A stretch of 32,709 bases of DNA from NCBI GenBank assembly GCA_039208375.1, contig JBCCRC010000037.1:1-32709 (forward strand), in the 5' to 3' direction. The notes beneath the pieces are model-generated. The model was given only the letters and a program-made list of their open reading frames with translations. It did not search any database and had not been told where the DNA came from. The position numbers and the translations under genes were made by a program. Of this stretch, positions 23,575-31,731 are shown in pieces (position 1 is the stretch's first letter; each line of letters opens with the position of its first letter). Origin of the DNA: JANQPC01 sp039208375 (GTDB lineage: Bacteria > Pseudomonadota > Alphaproteobacteria > Rhodobacterales > Rhodobacteraceae).

Positions 23575-24723
23575 ATGAGCAGTTCCGACGCCCCTGCACT
23601 GGCACGCCGAGCCGGCTTTGTGCACGCTCTGCCCTTCTGGGTGGTCTATGTCGTGCCGTGCCTTGTTCTCTGGGCCGCGCTCTCTGGGGGCTGGGTTATC
23701 CTGCTCGTGCCGCTCGCGGCCTGGCATGTTGCAACGCTTCTCGATGCGCTGCTGGGCCGCGATCGGGGCGGATTAGACCCTGACACAACCGACGCAGAGC
23801 TATTTTGGCACACGCTCTGCATCCGGCTCTGGATGCCGATCCAACTTGCCACGATGGCTGCCGTTCTTCTGCTCGTGCCCGGCGCAGCGCATCTTACGGT
23901 TCTTGAACAGGTCGGGATCTTCTTTGGCCTCGGCGTGATGACAGGCACCTTCGGCATCACCATCGCGCACGAATTGATGCACCGCCCCACGCGGCTGGAT
24001 CGCTGGCTGGCCGACCTGTTGATGGCGATGGTCTTCTACAGCCATTTCCGCAGCGAGCACCTGCTGGTGCACCACCGTTACGTGGGCACTCCCCGGGATG
24101 CTGTGACGGCAAAGTACAATGAGGGCTTCCACCGCTTCTTCGCGCGCGTTCTGCTAGGCACCCCCGGCTCTGCCTGGGCCGCAGAAAAGGCTCTACTGCG
24201 GCGGAAATCCTTGCCAGCCTGGCACCAAACAAACCCGTTCTGGCGCTACGTGGCTCTGCAAGGCGCCTTGGTGTTGGCGGCTCTGTTACTCGCGGGGTGG
24301 CTTGGGCTCGCTCTCGTAGCCTTTCAAGCTTTTGTCGCCGTGTGGCAGCTCGAGATGGTGAACTACGTCGAACACTATGGGCTGACACGCCGGCATCTGG
24401 GTGAAGGCAAGTATGAACCTGTCAAACCGCACCACAGCTGGAACGCCACGCATACTGCCACGAATTGGCTACTGATCAATCTTCAGCGCCACTCCGACCA
24501 CCACGCCAAGCCCGCGCGCCCTTTTCCGCTATTGCAGGCGCATACGCCGCAAACGGCGCCAGAGCTGCCCTATGGCTATCCGGTGATGACGCTGATTTCG
24601 CTGATCCCCCCGCTTTGGCGGCGCCTGATGAACCCGCGGGTGCGCGCCTGGCGTTCGGCGCATTACCCAGATATCTCCGATTGGGCACCTTACTCGGAAC
24701 ATGCGACGCCTGCGCCGCGTTAA
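23575..24723 (+). CDS. alkB: AlkB-type membrane di-iron alkane monooxygenase
   Basis: AlkB hydroxylates the terminal carbon of alkanes using O2 and electrons from rubredoxin. The 382-residue protein has several hydrophobic helices (about 20-55, 85-105, 112-131, 225-260) and the histidine boxes HELMH (132-136), EHLLVHH (161-167) and LQRHSDHH (303-310), plus NYVEHYGL (263-270). The second box usually reads EHxxGHH; here the Gly is Val. No rubredoxin gene is adjacent. Other substrates of the fatty acid desaturase/hydroxylase superfamily remain possible. It ends convergently with tdh, sharing the sequence TTAA for both stops. Confidence 0.88.
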   Translation: MSSSDAPALARRAGFVHALPFWVVYVVPCLVLWAALSGGWVILLVPLAAWHVATLLDALLGRDRGGLDPDTTDAELFWHTLCIRLWMPIQLATMAAVLLLVPGAAHLTVLEQVGIFFGLGVMTGTFGITIAHELMHRPTRLDRWLADLLMAMVFYSHFRSEHLLVHHRYVGTPRDAVTAKYNEGFHRFFARVLLGTPGSAWAAEKALLRRKSLPAWHQTNPFWRYVALQGALVLAALLLAGWLGLALVAFQAFVAVWQLEMVNYVEHYGLTRRHLGEGKYEPVKPHHSWNATHTATNWLLINLQRHSDHHAKPARPFPLLQAHTPQTAPELPYGYPVMTLISLIPPLWRRLMNPRVRAWRSAHYPDISDWAPYSEHATPAPR

Positions 24724-25757
24724 TCCCAGTCCAGCACGACCTTTCCGCTCGCCCCGCCGCGCATCACCTCGAAACCTTCGGCAAACCGATCCACGGGAAA
24801 GCGGTGCGTGATCACGCGGCGCACGTCTAGCCCGTTTTCCAGCATCGCGATCATCTTGTACCAGGTCTCGAAGATCTCACGACCATAGACGCCCTTGATC
24901 GTGATCGCCTTGAACACAATGCGAGACCAGTCGACAGGGCTCTTCCCCGGCGGAATTCCAAGAAGCGCAATGCGGCCGCCCATTACCAGCGCCTCTACCA
25001 TCTGATCGAGCGCGGCCTGGCTGCCGGACATCTCAAGACAGACGTCAAACCCCTCCTTCATGCCGAGATCCGACACTATCGTGGCCAGATCCTGTTCTTT
25101 GGGGTTCACCGCCACCACATCGGCCACCTCGCTGGCAAGCCGCAGGCGGTCTGGATTCAGATCGGTAATCACCACATGCCGGGCGCCCACATGGCGCGCC
25201 ACAGCGGCAGCCATGATCCCGATGGGCCCTGCTCCGGTGATCAGCACATCCTCACCAACCAGATCGAACGACAGTGCGGTGTGCACAGCATTACCAAGGG
25301 GGTCGAGGATCGCGCCGATCTCATCATCAATCCCATCCGGGAGCGGCACCACATTAAAGGCTGGCAGGCGCAGATATTCTGCGAAGGCGCCTGGCTCGTT
25401 CACCCCGATTCCGCGGGTTTCGGGATCGAGGTGGAACTTCCCCGCCCGGCTTTGGCGCGATTGCTTGCCGATCAGGTGCCCTTCGCCGGAGACCCGCTGG
25501 CCGATCGCAAGCCCCTCCACGTCGCGGCCCATATCAACGATCTCACCGGCAAATTCATGGCCGGTGATCAGCGGCACGGGCACCGTACGTTCCGCCCAGT
25601 CATCCCAGTTCCAGATATGGATGTCCGTTCCGCAGATCCCGGTTTTGCGGATGCGGATCAGAACGTCATCCGGCCCGATCTCGGGCACCGCGCGGTGTTC
25701 CATCCAAAGACCCGGTTCGGGTCGGGCTTTGACGAGCGCTTTCATCTCATTCGTCAT
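24720..25757 (-). CDS. tdh: L-threonine 3-dehydrogenase
   Basis: Tdh oxidises L-threonine to 2-amino-3-oxobutyrate with NAD+. The 345-residue protein has the catalytic zinc region GICGTDIHIWNWDDWA (Cys42), GHEFAGEIV (His67, Glu68), and ITGAGPIGIMAAAVARH for NAD. The four structural-zinc cysteines of the E. coli enzyme (93, 96, 99, 107) correspond with a constant offset of four to Gly97, Ser100, Ser103 and Asp111, so that zinc site is absent. The start ATG overlaps the kbl stop as ATGA, giving a kbl-tdh operon in which Kbl uses the Tdh product. Confidence 0.95.
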   Translation of the reverse strand: MTNEMKALVKARPEPGLWMEHRAVPEIGPDDVLIRIRKTGICGTDIHIWNWDDWAERTVPVPLITGHEFAGEIVDMGRDVEGLAIGQRVSGEGHLIGKQSRQSRAGKFHLDPETRGIGVNEPGAFAEYLRLPAFNVVPLPDGIDDEIGAILDPLGNAVHTALSFDLVGEDVLITGAGPIGIMAAAVARHVGARHVVITDLNPDRLRLASEVADVVAVNPKEQDLATIVSDLGMKEGFDVCLEMSGSQAALDQMVEALVMGGRIALLGIPPGKSPVDWSRIVFKAITIKGVYGREIFETWYKMIAMLENGLDVRRVITHRFPVDRFAEGFEVMRGGASGKVVLDWD

Positions 25758-26938
25758 GCCAGAACTCCGGTTTCGCGGCCCGCGGCGGCGAATGCCTTCA
25801 GCGCAACATCAAGATCATCGCGGGTGAGAGCCGCGTTCATCTGCGTTCGGATCCGCGCCTGGCCTTTCGGCACGACCGGAAAGAAAAAGCCCGCCACGTA
25901 CACGCCCAGCTCGTTGAGGCGTGCCGCCATCGCCTGGGCCAGCGGCGCCTCGCCCGTCATCACCGGCACGATCGGGTGTTCGCCGGGCAAGAGGCGGAAG
26001 CCCGCATCTTCCAGCCCCGCACGCCAGTAGCGTGTATTCTCGAAAAGCCGCGCGCGCAGATCGTCGCCGTCTTCAACAAGCCGCAGCGCCTCGATCCCCG
26101 CCGCCACCACCGCTGGCGGCAGCGCGTTGGAAAAAAGGTAAGGCCGCGCACGCTGGCGCAAAAGGTCGATCACCGGCTGTGCGGCGGCGATGTATCCGCC
26201 GATGGCCCCGCCCAGCGCCTTGCCGAGCGTGCCCGTCAGAATGTCCACCTCAACACCGAAATGAGCGGGTGTGCCCCGGCCCTCGGGGCCCATGAAGCCC
26301 GTCGCATGGCAATCATCCACCATCACGAGCGCATCATACTGCTTAGCGAGCGCCGTGATCTCGGGCAGCCTGGCCAAATAGCCATCCATTGAGAACACGC
26401 CATCGGTGGCGATCATCACGAACCGCGCGCCATCTCTGCGCGCCGCCTTCAGCTGTGCCTCAAGATCAGCCATGTCGGAATTGGCATAACGGTAGCGTTT
26501 GGCTTTGCAGAGCCGAATGCCATCGATGATCGACGCATGGTTCAGCGCGTCGGAAACAACGGCATCCTCCGGCCCCAAAAGCGGCTCGAACACACCGCCA
26601 TTGGCATCAAAGCAAGCCGCAAAGAGGATTGCGTCTGCCTGCCCAAGGTAGCGCGCAAGCGCCTGCTCCAGGGCGTGATGGCCCGTCTGGGTTCCGCAGA
26701 TAAAGCGCACCGAGGCCATGCCAAAGCCATCGACTTCGAGTGCGTTCCGGGCGGCGGCCACCAGTGCGGGGTGGTCGGCAAGGCCAAGGTAGTTATTTGC
26801 GCAGAGATTCAGCATCTCCCGCCCCGCCACGTCGATATGGGCGCCCTGTGGGCCGTCGAGCGGGCGTTCACGCTTGAAAAGACCAGCCGCCTCAATGTCC
26901 GAAAGCGTCTCCGTGATATGGTCAATGAACTGCGTCAT
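25754..26938 (-). CDS. kbl: 2-amino-3-ketobutyrate CoA ligase (glycine C-acetyltransferase)
   Basis: Kbl splits 2-amino-3-oxobutyrate with CoA to glycine and acetyl-CoA, completing threonine degradation. The 394-residue protein is an alpha-oxoamine synthase with NYLGLADHP, the Asp/His block VDDCHATGFMG and the PLP lysine in TGTLGKALGG (Lys240). ATG at 26938 is chosen because family members begin MxxFxDHxxxTL; an ATG at 26974 would add 12 atypical residues. No clear Shine-Dalgarno precedes either. It is divergent from a MarR regulator. Confidence 0.95.
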   Translation of the reverse strand: MTQFIDHITETLSDIEAAGLFKRERPLDGPQGAHIDVAGREMLNLCANNYLGLADHPALVAAARNALEVDGFGMASVRFICGTQTGHHALEQALARYLGQADAILFAACFDANGGVFEPLLGPEDAVVSDALNHASIIDGIRLCKAKRYRYANSDMADLEAQLKAARRDGARFVMIATDGVFSMDGYLARLPEITALAKQYDALVMVDDCHATGFMGPEGRGTPAHFGVEVDILTGTLGKALGGAIGGYIAAAQPVIDLLRQRARPYLFSNALPPAVVAAGIEALRLVEDGDDLRARLFENTRYWRAGLEDAGFRLLPGEHPIVPVMTGEAPLAQAMAARLNELGVYVAGFFFPVVPKGQARIRTQMNAALTRDDLDVALKAFAAAGRETGVLA

Positions 26939-27029
26939 GGGGCCATTATGGGGCACCAGAGTGCGCGCGCGCATGCAAAAGCGTCATCCTGTGGCGCTTT
27001 GTGCCGTTGAAGCGCATGCAGTATCCGGG

Positions 27030-27040
27030 GCAATCATTGC
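27030..27040. promoter_or_regulatory. Small palindrome between kbl and marR
   Basis: GCAATCATTGC is an 11-bp perfect palindrome about 37 nt before the marR start in the divergent kbl-marR region. It could be an operator for the MarR protein, but this is only position and symmetry; MarR sites are often longer. Confidence 0.25.
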
Positions 27041-27076
27041 AGGTGAAACAATCGCCGGAAGAAACCGCCGGGCCCC

Positions 27077-27544
27077 ATGGCGCAATTCGATCTTGATGGC
27101 TTTCTGCCCTACCAGCTGGCGGTGGCAGCGCGGCGGGTGAGCGAGGCTTTCGCGGCGCGATATCGCAACGAGTTCGGCATCTCGATCCCGGAGTGGCGTG
27201 TCGTAGCCCACCTGAGCCAGGAACGCGCGGTGAGCGTGCGTGAAATCCACCGGCGGGTGGATATGGACAAGTCCAAAGTCTCACGCGCGGCCACGCGGCT
27301 GGAAGAGCGAGGCTATGTTGCCAAACGGACAGATCCCCGCGATGGCCGCCTTGTGGAGCTGACGCTCACCGAGAAAGGCCGCGAAATGATGAATGTGCTG
27401 GCGCCGATCGCCCTTGCCTATCAAAGTGAGGTGCTGGGGCGCCTCGGCGCCGATGCAACCGCTTTTCAAGGCGCATTAGAGACGCTTTTGACGGAGAACC
27501 ATACCCCGCATGCGGAGGTTGGAGGAGGAGGAAGAGATGACTGA
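27077..27544 (+). CDS. MarR-family transcriptional regulator
   Basis: The 155-residue protein has a winged helix-turn-helix (about 35-100) with ISIPEWRVVAHLSQ, VSVREIHRRVDMDKSKVSRA for the recognition helix and the wing RTDPRDGRLVELTLTEKGRE, typical of MarR. Such dimers usually repress neighbouring genes and respond to small aromatic or lipid-like ligands. The C-terminus is a short Gly-rich tail because the codons also form the Shine-Dalgarno of the overlapping thiolase gene. Likely targets are itself plus the thiolase, perhaps also the divergent kbl-tdh; this is inference. Confidence 0.92.
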   Translation: MAQFDLDGFLPYQLAVAARRVSEAFAARYRNEFGISIPEWRVVAHLSQERAVSVREIHRRVDMDKSKVSRAATRLEERGYVAKRTDPRDGRLVELTLTEKGREMMNVLAPIALAYQSEVLGRLGADATAFQGALETLLTENHTPHAEVGGGGRDD

Positions 27545-28715
27545 TGTCGTGATCCTGGACGGCGCCCGCACAGCGATCGGAACGTTTGGCGGCGCACTTG
27601 CCGCCACCCCGCCGATCAACCTTGGCGCCACGGCAGCGAAAGCGGCGATGGAGCGCAGCGGGGTGGATGGCGGCCAGATCGGCCATGTCGCCTTCGGGCA
27701 CGTGATCAATACCGAACCGCGCGACATGTACTTGTCTCGCGCCGCGGCCATGGAGGCGGGCGTGCCAGAAACAGCGCCGGCCATGAACGTGAACCGGCTA
27801 TGCGGGTCGGGGGCGCAGGCCATCGTATCAGTCGTTCAGGCGCTGCAGATGGGCGATGCCGAGTTCGGCCTTGCCGGCGGCGCGGAAAGCATGAGCCGTT
27901 CGCCCTACATCCTGCCACAGGCGCGCTGGGGTCAGAAAATGGGCGATGCCGGTGCGGCAGACATGATGCTTGGCGCTCTGAACTGCCCCTTTGGAACGGG
28001 CCATATGGGTGTGACGGCGGAAAACGTGGCTGACGAACACCAAATCAGCCGCGAGGACCAGGATGCCTTCGCGCTTGAAAGCCAGACCCGCGCAGCGGCT
28101 GCCATCGACGCGGGGCATTTCGATAGTCAGATCGTGCCTGTCGAGGTGAAGGTGAAACGCGATGTTGTGGCATTTGTTCGCGATGAGCATCCCAAGGCTA
28201 CGTCGATGGAGAAGCTTGCGGGGCTGCGCCCAGTGTTTCGCAAGGACGGGTCTGTTACCGCCGGAAACGCCTCTGGCATCAACGACGGCGCTGCGGCGAT
28301 CGTGCTGGCCCATGGCGATGCGGCAGAGGCAGCGGGCCTCAAGCCGAAGGCGCGCATCCTCGGCTATGCCCATGCGGGTGTGCGGCCCGAGGTGATGGGC
28401 ATCGGCCCCGTACCTGCCGTTGAGGCCTTGATGGCTCGCACGGGGCTGAGCGTGGAAGATTTCGATGTGATCGAATCGAATGAAGCTTTCGCCGCGCAGG
28501 CCCTCGCCGTGACGAAAAGCCTGGGGTTCGATCCCGAAAAGGTAAATCCCAACGGCGGGGCCATTGCGCTGGGTCACCCTGTGGGCGCCACCGGCGCGAT
28601 CATCACGCTAAAGGCGCTTTACGAATTGCAGCGCACCGGCGGGAAACGGGCATTGGTGACAATGTGCATCGGTGGCGGCCAGGGCATCGCGCTGGCCCTT
28701 GAACGGCTGGCCTAG
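27537..28715 (+). CDS. Acetyl-CoA C-acetyltransferase (thiolase)
   Basis: The 392-residue protein is a thiolase: nucleophile Cys89 in NRLCGSGAQAI, the GHPVGATGA block with His347 and the second Cys377 in MCIGGGQGIAL. It would condense or cleave acetoacetyl-CoA or longer 3-ketoacyl-CoAs, feeding polyhydroxybutyrate synthesis or fatty acid breakdown; chain length preference cannot be read here. ATG at 27537 follows an unusually strong purine run containing GGAGGAGGAGG, and overlaps the end of marR by 8 nt. No phaB or phaC is adjacent. Confidence 0.93.
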   Translation: MTDVVILDGARTAIGTFGGALAATPPINLGATAAKAAMERSGVDGGQIGHVAFGHVINTEPRDMYLSRAAAMEAGVPETAPAMNVNRLCGSGAQAIVSVVQALQMGDAEFGLAGGAESMSRSPYILPQARWGQKMGDAGAADMMLGALNCPFGTGHMGVTAENVADEHQISREDQDAFALESQTRAAAAIDAGHFDSQIVPVEVKVKRDVVAFVRDEHPKATSMEKLAGLRPVFRKDGSVTAGNASGINDGAAAIVLAHGDAAEAAGLKPKARILGYAHAGVRPEVMGIGPVPAVEALMARTGLSVEDFDVIESNEAFAAQALAVTKSLGFDPEKVNPNGGAIALGHPVGATGAIITLKALYELQRTGGKRALVTMCIGGGQGIALALERLA

Positions 28716-28805
28716 GCGGCGCCACTCCCATGCCGTAACGCGGTTAAACGCATCTTTACCCCTTGATCCGCAGTCTGCTGATACGGGCTGCGCGTGGAGG
28801 GACAT

Positions 28806-31664
28806 ATGCAAAGTGGCGATTGGCTGGCCGATGATCTTCGGGCGCGGCTTGCGGCGGAACGGCGGATGGAAGCGCGAGAGGCGGAATTGGCCGCAGCGAA
28901 TTCTGATATCGCCGAGCAGACGCGCAAACTGACCAGCCGGATCATCAAGAAACGGCACGAGGCGGAAGCGGCACTTTCGGAAGCCAAGCATCTGCGCGAC
29001 GTCAATGCCCAGGTGCAAACAAATCTCGATGAAGCGCGCAGCGCCATTCGCATCGCCGAACGCCGCCTTTGGGATTCGCTTGAAACCATCAAGGATGGCT
29101 TTGCGGTGTTCGATGGCGCGGGCAAACTGATCGCGGCCAATCGCGCATTTCTCGCGCCGTTTTCCGATATTGAGATTGTGGGCCTTGGCATCCCCTACAC
29201 CGCGCTTTTGCGCCTCGCGGCTGAAGAAGGCATCGTTGATTGTGGCGAGGCCGGGCGCGAGGGCTGGATCGAGATGATGATCGATCGGGCAGAGGCGCCG
29301 GGGCAGCCGCCCATCGTGGTACGGTTCTGGAATGACAGCTTCGTGCGGGTGGTGGAACGGCGCACGCGCGATGGCGACATCGTTGTGATGGCCCTGGATA
29401 TCACCGGCGAGATCGCGCGCGAAAAAGAGTTGGAAGAAGCGCGCGTGCGCGCTGAAGCAGCAAACCGTGCCAAATCGGCGTTCCTGGCCAATATGAGCCA
29501 CGAAATCCGAACACCGATGAACGGCGTTCTGGCGATGGCCGATCTCATGGCCGACGGCGCGCTTGATGATGAGCAGCGCCTTTACCTAGACACCATCCGA
29601 AGCTCGGGCGAAGCGCTTCTTGTCATCATCAACGACATTCTGGATTTCAGCCGCATCGAAGCGGAGAAACTCACCCTGAACGCTGCGCCATTCGACCTTG
29701 AGCAATCGATCCATGACGTGATGGTGCTTCTTCAGCCCAAGGCCCGCGAGAAGCAGATCGACATGATCGTGGATTACGACATGTTCCTGCCCACTCTGTT
29801 TGATGGCGATCAGGGGCGATTGCGCCAGATTCTGACCAACCTCGTCGGCAACGCGGTCAAATTTACCACCGAGGGCCACGTGATGGTTCGGGTGGTGGGG
29901 TTGCCGAGCGAAGCCGAGGGCAGCCACCGCATTCACGTGCTCGTCGAAGACACGGGCGTCGGCATCCCCGAAGAGATGCAGGAGCATATTTTTGGGGAGT
30001 TCAATCAGGCAGAAGCTGGGATGAGCCGTTCGTTTGATGGCACGGGGCTTGGGCTTGCGATCACCCGGCGCCTCGTGGCGCTGATGGGCGGCGAAATGTG
30101 GCTTGAGTCAGAGCCGGGTGCGGGCGCGAGTTTCGGATTTTCCATCGTTTTGACGGCAGGAGCCGGAGCGCGCCCCGCGCCATCTGAGGCGCCGTCGTGG
30201 ATTGAGCGCGCGGTGGTGCTTGATCCCAACGAGGCGAGTCGCGCAGTTCTTTTCAAACAGCTCACAGCCATCGGGCTGGAGGTGGACGTTTTGGGCGAGG
30301 CGGCGGACCTTAACGCGCTTACGCCGACGCCACGCCACGTTGCCTTCGTGGCCGAAAGCGTGTTGAGCTCTCACCCCGATTTTGCCGCCCCGCCACCCGC
30401 AACGGTGTTTGCCGTGGCTCAGGGCCCCGTCGTGCCCGACGGGCTTCCCTTGGAGAAAGCGCGCACGATCCTGCAGCCATTCCTGCGGGCGACACTTGTT
30501 GAGTGCCTCGCAACGTTGCCTGAGCCAGAGGCAGTGTACCCATCGGGTGCGGCCGAAGCCGCCGCATCAAGCGACGGCGCCGCACGTGCCAAGCCGCCCT
30601 CTCCCGCTGCGGCCGCAGCGCCTGAAACTGCTTCGGGGGAACACCCGGCGATGGCGGCCACGTCATTGAACGCACCGCCCCTCGCTGCTGCAGCCGAGGG
30701 CGCACCTTTTGGGGCCATTGCGGCACCGGGCACCGATTCTTCAAAACACAGCCCGGATGAGGGTGTGCCCGTGGCCCATGCTGGACGGCCCGCGACCACG
30801 CCGCCACCAGGCGGGGCGTCAATCCCGCCCGCAACGGCCCAGGCCGCGGCTGCAACAACGCAGCGAGTGGCCCGGGTAGATGAGCCCCTTGCGCCCAAGC
30901 CGGTCACGCCTGTTACACCGGTCACGCCTGTTACAAATGTGCCGAAAGAAACCAAAGCCGGGCCGCCGAAGCCCGCCGAAGCACAGATCATGGGCGTGGA
31001 GCGCGAAGCCCACGCCCCGGCACTGCAGGGCGGCGAGACAACGGCCACGGCTTCGCCGCCCCCTGCACCAATAGAACTGCCTCTGCCCGTAGCCGCGGGT
31101 GAGGCATCAGCCGTGCAAATGCCGAAGCCAACCATTCAAACTCCGGCCATGCCCGGCCAGGCAACATCCCCGTCAGATGTTCCCCGTCCCGCAACGCCAG
31201 AGGCCCCAAGCGCCGCGCGCCCCGCGGAGATGCCTCAATCGCAGGCGCCATCGGACGGCATTCGCGTGCTTGCGGCCGAAGACAACAAGACAAACCAGCT
31301 GGTGCTGACCAAACTTCTCAAGAACGAAGATATCGCGCTGACGATGGTGGAAAACGGCCGCGAGGCACTGGATGCCTATGATGCGCGGCGTCCGGACCTT
31401 TTGCTGACCGACATCTCGATGCCGGTGCTCGACGGGCGCGATGCAACGCTGGCCATCCGCGCCCATGAAGCCGAAGCGGGGCTGCCCCGCCTGCCGATCG
31501 TTGCAATGACTGCCCACGCGGGCCCTGAAACCGAGGCGGATCTGCGGAATTGCGGTGTGGACTATTACCTCACCAAACCGCTGAAACGTGACGAACTGGT
31601 GCAAGTAATAAACTCCGTCCGCCTCGACAGCAGCCGGGGCGCCGCGCGGGCTGCTGCGGAATAG
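28806..31664 (+). CDS. Hybrid sensor histidine kinase/response regulator
   Basis: This 952-residue cytoplasmic protein has no membrane segments. In order: a coiled coil (about 8-85), a PAS domain (about 86-205, WDSLETIKDGFAVFDGAGKL), HisKA with phospho-acceptor His232 in NMSHEIRTPMNG, a HATPase domain (about 335-450; NLVGNAVKF, DTGVGIP, GTGLGLAI), a degenerate receiver-like segment (about 466-575) without a clear phospho-acceptor, an Ala/Pro-rich linker of about 240 residues, and a complete receiver domain (818-952) with Asp869 in LLTDISMP and a TKP lysine. ATG at 28806 has GGAGGG just upstream; a GTG at 28794 is an alternative. The signal is unknown. Confidence 0.92.
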   Translation: MQSGDWLADDLRARLAAERRMEAREAELAAANSDIAEQTRKLTSRIIKKRHEAEAALSEAKHLRDVNAQVQTNLDEARSAIRIAERRLWDSLETIKDGFAVFDGAGKLIAANRAFLAPFSDIEIVGLGIPYTALLRLAAEEGIVDCGEAGREGWIEMMIDRAEAPGQPPIVVRFWNDSFVRVVERRTRDGDIVVMALDITGEIAREKELEEARVRAEAANRAKSAFLANMSHEIRTPMNGVLAMADLMADGALDDEQRLYLDTIRSSGEALLVIINDILDFSRIEAEKLTLNAAPFDLEQSIHDVMVLLQPKAREKQIDMIVDYDMFLPTLFDGDQGRLRQILTNLVGNAVKFTTEGHVMVRVVGLPSEAEGSHRIHVLVEDTGVGIPEEMQEHIFGEFNQAEAGMSRSFDGTGLGLAITRRLVALMGGEMWLESEPGAGASFGFSIVLTAGAGARPAPSEAPSWIERAVVLDPNEASRAVLFKQLTAIGLEVDVLGEAADLNALTPTPRHVAFVAESVLSSHPDFAAPPPATVFAVAQGPVVPDGLPLEKARTILQPFLRATLVECLATLPEPEAVYPSGAAEAAASSDGAARAKPPSPAAAAAPETASGEHPAMAATSLNAPPLAAAAEGAPFGAIAAPGTDSSKHSPDEGVPVAHAGRPATTPPPGGASIPPATAQAAAATTQRVARVDEPLAPKPVTPVTPVTPVTNVPKETKAGPPKPAEAQIMGVEREAHAPALQGGETTATASPPPAPIELPLPVAAGEASAVQMPKPTIQTPAMPGQATSPSDVPRPATPEAPSAARPAEMPQSQAPSDGIRVLAAEDNKTNQLVLTKLLKNEDIALTMVENGREALDAYDARRPDLLLTDISMPVLDGRDATLAIRAHEAEAGLPRLPIVAMTAHAGPETEADLRNCGVDYYLTKPLKRDELVQVINSVRLDSSRGAARAAAE
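30900..30935 (+). repeat. 18-bp tandem repeat, two copies, in kinase linker
   Basis: Two exact 18-bp copies starting CCGGTCACGCC encode the repeating peptide PVTPVT. It lies in the low-complexity linker of the hybrid kinase and could vary in copy number between strains. Confidence 0.85.
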
Positions 31665-31731
31665 GCGCGCACTCGGCCACCTGATCCGCCACGCACCGTT
31701 CCGCTTGCCCGCCGGGCTGCCGAGCGCGCGC
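31665..31731. repeat. Inverted repeat between kinase gene and yaaA
   Basis: Arms of 13 nt (31665-31677 and 31719-31731) pair with one mismatch (a G-T wobble on the minus strand) around a 41-nt loop, filling the gap between the two convergent genes. It may end transcription from either side, but there is no T-run. Confidence 0.4.

Noticed and set aside
26938..26974. Upstream ATG for kbl adding 12 residues
   Set aside because: The extra residues do not resemble family N-termini and the usual start MTQFIDH is at 26938.
28608..29501. 297-codon minus-strand frame
   Set aside because: Antisense to the thiolase end and the kinase PAS region, no family features.
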